Below, piece after piece: positions 41,930 to 48,631 of a stretch of DNA of 64,000 nt. The DNA comes from Quadrisphaera setariae. GTDB lineage: Bacteria > Actinomycetota > Actinomycetes > Actinomycetales > Quadrisphaeraceae. The first letter of the stretch is position 1. Each line of letters opens with the position of its first letter. The stretch is taken from contig NZ_VKAC01000002.1 in assembly GCF_008041935.1 (NCBI RefSeq), positions 62,001 through 126,000 on the forward strand. Reading direction: 5' to 3'. The notes below the pieces were generated by a model, which made no database searches, was not told where the DNA came from, and saw only the letters and a list, made by a program, of their open reading frames with translations. Both the position numbers and the translations under genes were made by a program.

Positions 41930-42762
41930 TGGACGGTCACCTGCTCGATGCTGATCGGGGTGGTCGGTTTGCCATCGGTGCTGCCGGAGGAGACCCCGCC
42001 AGCGCCGGCCTCGGCCACCCGCTCCACGACGTCCAGACCGCTGGTGATGCGTCCGAACACCGTGTAGCCGCCCGCCGAGTCCGACGGGATGGTCGAGTCC
42101 TTGTACACGAGGAAGAACTGGCTGCCCTGGCTGTCGCCGTTGCCGCCCTGGCGGGCCATCGCGATGGTCCCTGCCGGGTACACGTTGTCAGACGGCGCGT
42201 TCTCGACGGGCCCGAAGGTGTAGCCGGGTCCGCCGGTGCCCGTGCCGGTGGGGTCACCGCACTGCAGCACGTAGATGCCGGCCGTCACCAGGCGGTGGCA
42301 CGGGGTGCCGTTGAAGAACCCCTTCTCGGCCAGCGTCACGAACGAGGCGACGGCCTTCGGCGCCTGCGCCCCCTCGAGCTCGATGCCGATCGGCCCGCAC
42401 GAGGTGGTGATGGTGCCGGTCCACGCGCGGCCCTCCGCGACGGACGCGTCGGGGGCGGTGGAGCCCTCCGTGGGCGTCACTGACGGCGACGACGTGGGGG
42501 CAGGGCACGCGTCAGCCGGCAGCGACGCGCTGGCGGACGACGACGTCGGTGCGTCCCCAGCGGCCTGCGGCGTCGAGCTCCTGTTCAGCTGGGTGAAGGC
42601 GAGCACGGCGATGCCGGCCACCACGACCACGACGATCGCGGCGGCGATCGCCGTGTTCCGACGGCGCCGTCGCTCGGCGGCCTTGGCCGCCTGGCGACGC
42701 TGCCACGCCTGGTGGCGCCGCCGCTCGTAGTCGCGCTCGCGCTCGCTCTTGCTGGGTGTCAC
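41926..42762 (-). CDS. membrane-anchored cyclophilin-type peptidyl-prolyl isomerase
   Basis: A 278-residue protein. A very basic, coiled start (residues 1-36) precedes one membrane helix (about 37-57). A Ser/Ala/Thr-rich linker follows, then the cyclophilin domain: GPIGIELEGAQAPKAVASFVTLAEKGFFNGTPCHRLV, GYTFGPVENAP, GTIAMARQGGNGDSQGSQFFLVYKDS and GYTVFGRITSGLDVVERV. The usual active Arg of FHR is replaced by the CHRL version, and the Gln and Phe of GSQFF are kept. It should fold exported proteins outside the membrane. It equals mycobacterial Rv2582 in position. GTG 42762 has AGGAGGTGA upstream; TAGACT (42841-42836) may be its -10. Confidence 0.9.
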   Translation of the reverse strand: MTPSKSERERDYERRRHQAWQRRQAAKAAERRRRRNTAIAAAIVVVVVAGIAVLAFTQLNRSSTPQAAGDAPTSSSASASLPADACPAPTSSPSVTPTEGSTAPDASVAEGRAWTGTITTSCGPIGIELEGAQAPKAVASFVTLAEKGFFNGTPCHRLVTAGIYVLQCGDPTGTGTGGPGYTFGPVENAPSDNVYPAGTIAMARQGGNGDSQGSQFFLVYKDSTIPSDSAGGYTVFGRITSGLDVVERVAEAGAGGVSSGSTDGKPTTPISIEQVTVQ

Positions 42763-42835
42763 GCCGCCTTCACCTCCTGCGGCCTCGTGGTGAGCCGGGT
42801 CGTCTGCGATCCCGCTGGACGAACGGGCCCCGGGG

Positions 42836-42841
42836 AGTCTA
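42836..42841 (-). promoter_or_regulatory. -10 box TAGACT for the cyclophilin-DUF349 operon
   Basis: On the minus strand it lies 73 nt before GTG 42762, which has a strong AGGAGG site. Confidence 0.45.
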
Positions 42842-42868
42842 CGGCGCGGCCCGGTGCCCGGGGCTGGC

Positions 42869-42874
42869 TAGGCT
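42869..42874 (+). promoter_or_regulatory. -10 box TAGGCT, leaderless start of MBL hydrolase
   Basis: TAGGCT ends 6 nt before GTG 42881. Confidence 0.6.
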
Positions 42875-42880
42875 CCCCGC

Positions 42881-43615
42881 GTGCTGGCCTCCGCGATCCC
42901 GGACACCGTCATGGGCACCAACTGCTGGGTGCTCGCGACGGGCCGCGGCGCCGAGTGCGTGGTGGTGGACCCCGGCTTCGACGTCCTCGACAGGCTCCGC
43001 GAGGAGCTGGTCGAGCACCGGCTGCGCCCCGCCGCCGTCGTCCTGACCCACGGCCACGCCGACCACGTGTGGTCCGTCACCCCCGTCTGCCGTTCGGGGG
43101 CCTCCACCAGCGGCGGGATCCCCGCACTCCTGCACGGCGACGACCGGTACCGCCTCACCGACCCCCTCGCCAGCCTGTCGGCGCCGCTGCGGGCGATGCT
43201 CGAGCAGCAGTTCGGCCCTTCGGCGCGCTGGGAGGAGCCCGAGGACGTCCGGGAGCTCACCGACGACCAGGTGCTCGAGGTGGCGGGCCTCTCCCTGCGC
43301 GTCCAGCACGCGCCCGGCCACACCGAGGGCTCGGCCGTGCTGAGCCTCGACGGGGTGCCCGACGTGCTCTCCGGAGCGCTCGCCGGGGCGGAGCGGGTGG
43401 TGGGGACGACGACGTCGACCCTGCTCGCCGGCGACGTCCTCTTCGCCGGGAGCATCGGGCGCTGCGACCTGCCCGGCGGTGACCCCGCCGCGATGGAGCG
43501 CACGCTGCGCGACGTGGTGGTGCCCATGCCCGACGACCGGCTCGTGCTGCCCGGGCACGGCCCCGTGACCACCATCGGCCGCGAGCGAGCGACCAACCCC
43601 TTCCTGCCCCGCTGA
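42881..43615 (+). CDS. MBL-fold metallo-hydrolase, glyoxalase II-like
   Basis: A 244-residue metallo-beta-lactamase fold protein. The metal site is complete: VLTHGHADHVWS (motif 2), APGHTEGSAVL (motif 3), LLAGDVLFAGSIGRCDLPGGD (motif 4) and LPGHGPVTTIG. The order and the GRCDLPGGD stretch are those of the glyoxalase II-like hydrolases found between the cyclophilin gene and hisS in mycobacteria (Rv2581c). Hydrolysis of a thioester such as S-lactoyl-mycothiol is a guess. An insert with LSGALAGAERVVGTTTST before motif 4 is unusual. GTG 42881 is leaderless by the TAGGCT box. hisS follows after 33 bp. Confidence 0.9.
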   Translation: MLASAIPDTVMGTNCWVLATGRGAECVVVDPGFDVLDRLREELVEHRLRPAAVVLTHGHADHVWSVTPVCRSGASTSGGIPALLHGDDRYRLTDPLASLSAPLRAMLEQQFGPSARWEEPEDVRELTDDQVLEVAGLSLRVQHAPGHTEGSAVLSLDGVPDVLSGALAGAERVVGTTTSTLLAGDVLFAGSIGRCDLPGGDPAAMERTLRDVVVPMPDDRLVLPGHGPVTTIGRERATNPFLPR

Positions 43616-43648
43616 CTCCTCGACACCCCCTGAGAACTGGAGACCCCC

Positions 43649-45016
43649 GTGGCCCGCCCCACCCCGCTGTCCGGCTTCCCCGAGCTGCTGCCCCAGGCCC
43701 GCCTGGTCGAGCAGCACGTGCTCGACGTGCTGCGCGAGGTGTTCGAGCTGCACGGCTTCTCCAGCATCGAGACCCGCGCGGTGGAGCCGCTGTCGGTGCT
43801 GCTGCGCAAGGGCGAGATCGACAAGGAGGTCTACGGCGTCCGCAGGCTGCAGGCCGACAGCGAGGACAAGGACGAGCTCGCGCTCCACTTCGACCTCACG
43901 GTGCCGTTCGCGCGCTACGTCACCGAGAACGCCGGTCACCTGCAGTTCCCCTTCCGCCGCTACCAGGTGCAGAAGGTGTGGCGCGGGGAGCGCCCGCAGG
44001 AGGGCCGCTACCGCGAGTTCACCCAGGCGGACATCGACGTGGTGGACCGCGGCACTCTCGCCGTCCACCACGACGCCGACATGGCCCGCGTCATGGGTGA
44101 GGCGCTGTCCCGCCTGCCGCTGCCGGGCGTGACCCTGCAGGTCAACAACCGACGGCTCGTGGAGGGCTTCTACCGGGGGCTGGGCCTGGAGGGCGACGTC
44201 CTGACCGGCTCGATCGGCGCGACGATGCGCGCCGTCGACAAGCTCGACAAGGTCGGCGCTCGCGGCGTCGCCGACCTCCTCGCGCAGGCCGGGCTGACCC
44301 AGGACCAGGTGGACGGCGCGCTGGGCCTGGCGCAGGTGAGGGCCGGGGCCGGTGACCTGGTGGAGTCCGTGCGGGCGCTCGGCGTCACCCACGAGCTGCT
44401 CGACCAGGGGCTGGAGGAGCTGCTCGCGGTGCTCACCGCCGTCGACGACCTCCCCGCCGACCGCGTCGCCGTGGTGGCCGACCTGTCCGTGGCCCGCGGC
44501 CTGGACTACTACACCGGCACCGTCTACGAGACGCGCATGCGCGGGTGGGAGTCGCTGGGGTCGATCTGCTCGGGCGGCCGCTACGACGCCCTCGCCGACG
44601 ACGGCCGCGACGTCTACCCCGGCGTCGGCATCAGCCTCGGTGTGACGCGGGCGATCATCCCGCTGCTGGGCAGGGGGGCCGTGCGCGCCAGCCGCCCGAC
44701 GCCGACGGCGGTCGTCGTCGCCGTCGCCGACGAGGGGCACCGCCGCGACGCCGACCGGGTGGCGCAGCAGCTGCGCGCTCGGGGTGTGGCCACCGAGGTG
44801 TCGCCGACGGCGGCGAAGTTCGGCAAGCAGATCCGCTTCGCCGACCGCCGCGGCGTGCCGTTCGTGTGGTTCCCCAGCCTCGACGCTGCGGACGGCCACC
44901 AGGTGAAGGACATCCGCTCCGGCGAGCAGGTCCCGGCCGACCCGGCGTCGTGGCTGCCGCCCGCCGCGGACCTGCGCCCGACGGTGGTCTCCGAGGACCC
45001 GGCCCAGCTGCCCTAG
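43649..45016 (+). CDS. hisS: histidyl-tRNA synthetase
   Basis: A 455-residue class II synthetase that charges tRNA-His. The core has motif 1 around VLDVLREVFELHGFSSIETRAVEP and motif 2 FPFRRYQVQKVWRGERPQEGRYREFTQADIDVV. The histidine-specific HisA motif is VARGLDYYTGTVYE, and motif 3 is GGRYDALADD ... PGVGISLGVTR. The C-terminal anticodon domain is TAVVVAVADEGHRRDADRVAQQLRARGVATEV. The start PLSGFPELLPQARLVEQHVLD and the long spacer mark the actinobacterial long form rather than the shorter E. coli-like type. The GTG has GGAGA about 7 nt upstream. It may be read from the MBL promoter. Confidence 0.96.
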   Translation: MARPTPLSGFPELLPQARLVEQHVLDVLREVFELHGFSSIETRAVEPLSVLLRKGEIDKEVYGVRRLQADSEDKDELALHFDLTVPFARYVTENAGHLQFPFRRYQVQKVWRGERPQEGRYREFTQADIDVVDRGTLAVHHDADMARVMGEALSRLPLPGVTLQVNNRRLVEGFYRGLGLEGDVLTGSIGATMRAVDKLDKVGARGVADLLAQAGLTQDQVDGALGLAQVRAGAGDLVESVRALGVTHELLDQGLEELLAVLTAVDDLPADRVAVVADLSVARGLDYYTGTVYETRMRGWESLGSICSGGRYDALADDGRDVYPGVGISLGVTRAIIPLLGRGAVRASRPTPTAVVVAVADEGHRRDADRVAQQLRARGVATEVSPTAAKFGKQIRFADRRGVPFVWFPSLDAADGHQVKDIRSGEQVPADPASWLPPAADLRPTVVSEDPAQLP

Positions 45017-45043
45017 CCGCGCCACCGGGGACGACGACGAGGT

Positions 45044-45075
45044 CTCGGGCGGCACACGGTCAGCTGCCGCCCGAG
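45044..45075. terminator. hairpin between hisS and the phosphotransferase gene
   Basis: CTCGGGCGGCA (45044-45054) pairs perfectly with 45065-45075 around a 10-nt loop containing the stop of the convergent gene. Likely bidirectional terminator. Confidence 0.7.
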
Positions 45076-45896
45076 GCGTCCCGAGCAGCGCGCAGCTGCT
45101 CGAGCCAGGCCGCGCCGAGCGCGAGGCCGTCGGGCAGCCGGTCCTCCACGTCGAAGCGCCACGCCGTCGCCACGGCCAGCGCCAGGCGCCGACAGCTCGC
45201 CAGCAGGTCGGGATCCGCTCCCGGGTAGGTCGCCTCGACCCCTGCCGGCGCGTGCGCCAGGTCGAACTCGACCGGGCCCCGGCAGATGGTCTCCCAGTCG
45301 ACGAAGACCGCACCGCCGGGGGTCGCGAGGACGTTGCCGGGGTGCGGCTCCCCGTGCAGCACCTGCTCGTGGGCGGCGCCGCGCAGCCGGTCCCCGTCCT
45401 CACCGAGCACCGCCTGCAGCAGCGCCCGGTCGGCCGAGACCAGCCGCGGCGTGAGGTCGGGGCGAGCGAGCAGGCGAGAGGCCCGCTGGAGCCGTTCGGT
45501 GACGTGCGGGACGGCGACGGTGACCTCGCGCAGGGCCCGGTGCAGCCGCGCCAGGGACTCGGCGTACCCCTCGTGGGGCAGCGGCGGCGCGCCGGCAGAG
45601 CTGCAGTGGGTCCAGAAGGTGGTGACGTAGCCGTCGAGGCGGTGGGGCCGGCGTGGGACCCGGGGGTCCAGCGGGGCGATCGGCGCGCCGAGCACCTCGA
45701 GCTGGAGGGCGAGGTCGACCTCGAGAGCGGCGGTCTGCCGCGCCACGGGTGCGACGCGGGCCACCGCGTCGCACGGGAGCAGGCGCACGACCGTCGTGCT
45801 CGACGCGCTCAGGACCCGGCACTCGCGGACCTCGAGCCCGGCCGACGCGGCCAGGGAGGTCGCGGCTGCGACGGGACCCGCGGCTGCGGAGGGCAC
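45060..45896 (-). CDS. aminoglycoside phosphotransferase (APH)-family protein
   Basis: A 278-residue protein-kinase-like phosphotransferase. The catalytic loop is VLHGEPHPGNVL (HGDxHxxN with Asp changed to Glu), followed by the metal Asp in AVFVDWETICRGPVEFDLAH. The N-lobe contains VVRLLPCDAVARVAP. Members phosphorylate antibiotics or small metabolites; the substrate cannot be read, and the D-to-E change in the loop may alter or reduce activity. GTG 45896 lies 1 nt after the stop of the small upstream gene. It converges with hisS across a hairpin that overlaps its last codon. Confidence 0.82.
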   Translation of the reverse strand: MPSAAAGPVAAATSLAASAGLEVRECRVLSASSTTVVRLLPCDAVARVAPVARQTAALEVDLALQLEVLGAPIAPLDPRVPRRPHRLDGYVTTFWTHCSSAGAPPLPHEGYAESLARLHRALREVTVAVPHVTERLQRASRLLARPDLTPRLVSADRALLQAVLGEDGDRLRGAAHEQVLHGEPHPGNVLATPGGAVFVDWETICRGPVEFDLAHAPAGVEATYPGADPDLLASCRRLALAVATAWRFDVEDRLPDGLALGAAWLEQLRAARDASGGS

Positions 45897-45897
45897 C

Positions 45898-46095
45898 TCA
45901 GCCCTGCTCGCGCACCACGCGGGCGTCCCCCACCTCGACCTCCTCACCGGGCGCTGCCCGGTCCAGGCACCACAGCAGGTGCCAGCGGGGCTCCCGCTCG
46001 GGGTCGGCGAAGCCGTGCTCGAACAGGTGGTCCGCGGCGGCGCCGGAGGTGGTGGAGCGCAGCTCCTGGTCGGCGGTGGTGACGAGGAAGGTCAC
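45898..46095 (-). CDS. small hypothetical protein
   Basis: A 65-residue protein (MTFLVTTADQELRSTTSGAA ... EVGDARVVREQG) with no membrane segment. It reads as one small mixed alpha/beta unit with an acidic middle and two Trp residues in REPRWHLLWCLDRAAPG. I do not recognise it. GTG 46095 is the only in-frame start giving this length; no clear ribosome site or -10 is seen. It is placed 1 nt before the APH-family gene on the same strand, so it probably shares that transcript. Low confidence that it is a true protein, though the frame matches local codon bias. Confidence 0.5.
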   Translation of the reverse strand: MTFLVTTADQELRSTTSGAAADHLFEHGFADPEREPRWHLLWCLDRAAPGEEVEVGDARVVREQG

Positions 46096-46157
46096 GACGG
46101 CTGTTCCTGACCCGGTCGGTGCTGACGGCGCAGGCGGTGCTGGTGGTGGACGGACGA

Positions 46158-46190
46158 GGGGGCGCGCAGGACCAGGTCCTGCGCGCCCCC
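46158..46190. terminator. 16-bp hairpin after the antitoxin-like gene
   Basis: Arms 46158-46173 and 46175-46190 are exact reverse complements, 8 nt past the stop of the minus-strand gene; in the cell the inner pairs must open to form a loop. Confidence 0.75.
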
Positions 46191-46197
46191 TGCCGCG

Positions 46198-46407
46198 TCA
46201 CTGGCGGGGTTCGCCACCGCGCGCGTCGCCCTGGCCGTCGAGGAAGGCGTTCGCCTTCTCCTGGCCGACGTCGACCTTGTCGGCGTACTTGCCGCCGGTG
46301 CGGGCGTCGACGGCGTCTCCGCCCCTCTCGACGACCTGGTCCGCCTGGTCGGGGTGCTTGCCGGCGAGGTCCTTGGCCTTGTCCGCGAGGCCCTTGAAGT
46401 CCACCAC
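46198..46407 (-). CDS. MT0933-type antitoxin-like protein
   Basis: A 69-residue hydrophilic protein: VDFKGLADKAKDLAGKHPDQADQVVERGGDAVDARTGGKYADKVDVGQEKANAFLDGQ. The pattern KDLAGKHPDQADQ ... GDAVDARTGGKYADKVD matches the MT0933 antitoxin-like family of actinobacteria (also called Rv0909-like). In M. tuberculosis Rv0909 pairs with the toxin Rv0910 (a SRPBCC protein). No such toxin is adjacent here, so it is an orphan, and many members of this family are probably general stress or structural proteins. The GTG has GAGGAG about 7 nt upstream. A perfect hairpin follows the stop. Confidence 0.78.
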   Translation of the reverse strand: MVDFKGLADKAKDLAGKHPDQADQVVERGGDAVDARTGGKYADKVDVGQEKANAFLDGQGDARGGEPRQ

Positions 46408-46483
46408 GGTCTCCTCCTCATCTCTCGGTCCGTCGTGCGGGCTCGACGCTACGACCGCCTCGTCGATCTCGCCTCCCGTGCGG

Positions 46484-46489
46484 CAGGCT
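46484..46489 (+). promoter_or_regulatory. -10 box CAGGCT, leaderless start of P-loop kinase gene
   Basis: CAGGCT ends 7 nt before GTG 46497. Confidence 0.45.
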
Positions 46490-46496
46490 GCCCGTC

Positions 46497-47054
46497 GTGG
46501 CAGACCTCCTCGTGGTCAGCGGGCCGCCCGGGGCGGGCAAGAGCACCGTCGCGTCACTGCTGGTCGAGGGGCTGGACGTCGGGGCGCTCGTGCCGGGGGA
46601 CGCCTTCTTCGCCTTCTGGAAGCGCGGCGCGGTGGCTCCCTGGCTGCCCGAGGCCGCCGAGCAGAACACCGCCGTCATCACGGCCGCGGCCGCCGCGGCG
46701 GGGGCCCTCGCCGCCGGCGGGTGCCCCGTGGTCTACGACGGCGTCGTGGGGCCGTGGTTCCTCCCGGCCTTCGCGGGTGCGGCCTCGGGCCAGGGGCTGC
46801 GCGTGCCGGGCGAGCTCCACGTCGTCGTCCTGCTGCCCGACCTCGAGCGGACCTCCCGCCAGGTGGCGGCGCGGACCGGGCACGGCTTCACCGACCAGGT
46901 GGCGACGACGCGCATGCACGAGGACTTCTCGGCAGCGGTCGGCGGGCTGCCGGACCGGCAGGTGCTGCGCGACCCGCCGGAGGGCGTCGCGGCTGTGGCC
47001 GCGCTGGTGCGGCAGCGCTGGCTGGCAGGGGACCTGCTGGTCAGGGGACGGTGA
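46497..47054 (+). CDS. P-loop kinase-like protein (zeta/chloramphenicol-kinase type)
   Basis: A 185-residue ATP-binding protein. Walker A is VVSGPPGAGKSTVASLL (residues 7-23). It is followed by LVPGDAFFAFWKRG, where an Asp after the beta-strand recalls the nucleophile-activating Asp of gluconate/zeta/AAA-33 kinases, and a downstream VVYDGVVGPWFLPAF. The lid has HVVVLLPDLERTSRQVAARTGHGFTD. These are features of the AAA_33 small-molecule kinase group. The substrate is unknown. GTG 46497 is leaderless by the CAGGCT box. It converges with, and overlaps by 14 bp, the DUF1232 gene. Confidence 0.8.
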   Translation: MADLLVVSGPPGAGKSTVASLLVEGLDVGALVPGDAFFAFWKRGAVAPWLPEAAEQNTAVITAAAAAAGALAAGGCPVVYDGVVGPWFLPAFAGAASGQGLRVPGELHVVVLLPDLERTSRQVAARTGHGFTDQVATTRMHEDFSAAVGGLPDRQVLRDPPEGVAAVAALVRQRWLAGDLLVRGR

Positions 47055-47469
47055 GACCGCACACCCAGCGGACGGCCGCCAGGCCCTCGGGCGTGCCCGG
47101 CCAGTGCCGCTCCAGGGCCTGCGGCCCCGCGCGGCGCACCACCGAGCGGAGCACCAGGACGACGGCGATGACGTCGTCCGCCCAGCCGATGACCGGCAGG
47201 ACGTCGGGCACGAGGTCGACCGGCAGCGCCAGGTAGCCGAGCAGCAGCCACAGGCGCACGCGGACGCCGCGGGGCAGGGAGCGGTCGGCGGCGAGGCGGC
47301 GGACCAGGCGCAGGAGGTCGGGCAGGAGCCGCAGCGCCTCGCGCCAGGTGGTCCGCCCCGTCGAGACCCGCCAGAGGACGGCGAGCAGCAGCAGCCAGCA
47401 CACGAGCAGCGCGACGACCAGCCCACCGGCCACCGCGAGCGCCGTCCCCCAGGGGCCGTCGAGGTCCAC
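47041..47469 (-). CDS. DUF1232 (YkvA-like) membrane protein
   Basis: A 142-residue protein. An N-terminal membrane helix (ALAVAGGLVVALLVCWLLLLAVLW) is followed by the DUF1232 core RVRLWLLLGYLALPVDLVPDVLPVIGWADDVIAVVLVLR, whose LPxDLxPDxxPxxGxxDD pattern defines the family. The role of DUF1232 proteins is unknown. GTG 47469 is chosen because TACGGT ends 7 nt upstream on the minus strand; a GTG at 47487 would add six residues but would itself overlap that region. The 3' end overlaps the convergent kinase-like gene by 14 bp. Confidence 0.82.
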   Translation of the reverse strand: MDLDGPWGTALAVAGGLVVALLVCWLLLLAVLWRVSTGRTTWREALRLLPDLLRLVRRLAADRSLPRGVRVRLWLLLGYLALPVDLVPDVLPVIGWADDVIAVVLVLRSVVRRAGPQALERHWPGTPEGLAAVRWVCGLTVP

Positions 47470-47476
47470 GCCGTCG

Positions 47477-47482
47477 ACCGTA
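47477..47482 (-). promoter_or_regulatory. -10 box TACGGT before DUF1232 gene
   Basis: On the minus strand it ends 7 nt before GTG 47469. Confidence 0.4.
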
Positions 47483-47530
47483 GCCACCCGCGCGCCCCGA
47501 CCACGGCTGGGCGGGTCCGTCCCGCCGCTG

Positions 47531-48355
47531 CTACCCGCGGGAGGGGAGCGTCACGGTCTCGCCGGGGGCCACGTGGCGCACGAGGTGCTGCAGGCCGCGC
47601 CGCTCCACCGCCGCGTCGAAGGCGGCCAGCGGAGACCTGAACACCCCGTAGTCGCTGTGGTGGACGGGCACGACGGCGCGCGGGCGCACCAGGTCGACCA
47701 GCTCCGCGCCGTCCTCGGCGCCCAGGGTCACCACGGCGCTGCCGGGCAGCGTGGTGCCGCCGAGGTGCACGAGCGCCGCGTCGACGCCGTCGCCGTCCCG
47801 CAGCCGCGCGGCGAGGGCGCGCACGGCGTCGACGAGGAGGGTGTCGCCGGTGATGTAGACCCTGGCACGGGTCCGCCCGTCGGGGCCCGCGAGGTCGACG
47901 AGCGACCCCATGACCGGCGGCAGCAGCCTCCTCAGCGGGCCGGTGGCGTGGGCGCCGGGCAGCGACGTCACGGTCGCGGTGCAGCGCTCGCGGGTGAGCA
48001 CCCGGTGCTCGCCGGTGCGGAGCCCGTCGGCGCGGCGGAAGCCCGCGCGGCCCTGGAGCCGGCGCGCCGCGTGCGGGGTGGTGATGATCGGCAGCCCGCG
48101 GTCGAGGCCGCGGCGGGCGACGCGGTCCCAGTGGTCGCCGTGGAGGTGGGAGAGGAGGACGGCGTCGAGGTCGGGCAGCTGGTCGACGGTGAGCGCCGGC
48201 TCGGTGAGGCGCCGGCTCACCAGGCCGTGTCCGAGCCACGCCAGGTCACCGCGGTGCAGGAAGTTCGGATCGGTGAGCAGCGTGAACGGTCCCCAGCGCA
48301 GCAGCACGGTGGCGTTGCCGATGAAGGTGGCGGTGGCGGGCTCGTCGGGCGTCAC
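47531..48355 (-). CDS. MBL-fold metal-dependent hydrolase (UlaG-like)
   Basis: A 274-residue metallo-beta-lactamase fold enzyme. The start TATFIGNATVLLRWGPFTLLTDPNFLHRG is that of the UlaG/NAPE-PLD-like branch. The metal motif is AVLLSHLHGDHWD, followed by SLPGAHATGPLRRL, VYITGDTLLVDAV (Asp ligand) and VVPVHHSDYGVF (His ligand). The family opens lactones or cleaves phosphodiesters; the substrate is not predictable. It differs clearly from the glyoxalase II-like enzyme at 42.9 kb. GTG 48355 follows AGGAGCGA. It is divergent from the ABC exporter genes, with a 276-bp gap holding a copy of the dispersed repeat. Confidence 0.85.
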   Translation of the reverse strand: MTPDEPATATFIGNATVLLRWGPFTLLTDPNFLHRGDLAWLGHGLVSRRLTEPALTVDQLPDLDAVLLSHLHGDHWDRVARRGLDRGLPIITTPHAARRLQGRAGFRRADGLRTGEHRVLTRERCTATVTSLPGAHATGPLRRLLPPVMGSLVDLAGPDGRTRARVYITGDTLLVDAVRALAARLRDGDGVDAALVHLGGTTLPGSAVVTLGAEDGAELVDLVRPRAVVPVHHSDYGVFRSPLAAFDAAVERRGLQHLVRHVAPGETVTLPSRG

Positions 48356-48493
48356 GGGGGTCGCTCCTGCCGGCAGCGGCGCGGGGTCCGCAGGGCTCCA
48401 GACCGCGCCGTCACGACGAGGCTAGGCCGCCGGCGCCGCCGTGTCGTGGCCGCGATCCCGGGAGCCGAGGACCTGGCACTGCGGTGCGCACAG

Positions 48494-48506
48494 CGCCCAT
48501 GATCAC
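48494..48506 (-). repeat. dispersed repeat core, copy 2
   Basis: Reverse complement of the GTGATCATGGGCG core. Over about 21 bp (48488-48508) it differs from 58011-58031 at one base. It is located in the MBL/ABC divergent gap. Confidence 0.6.
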
Positions 48507-48562
48507 GGTGGGGTGGGGATCGCCCTCAGCGGAAAGTCCTGGCGGCTGTCGGCGGTGGGTCC

Positions 48563-48568
48563 TAACCT
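48563..48568 (+). promoter_or_regulatory. -10 box TAACCT for the ABC exporter operon
   Basis: TAACCT lies 63 nt before GTG 48632; GGGAGG at 48618-48623 is the ribosome site. Confidence 0.45.
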
Positions 48569-48631
48569 CGTTCGCCGGGGCAACGAGCTGCTGGGTGCTG
48601 GAGCCGTCCCCGACGTCGGGAGGTGGGCTGC

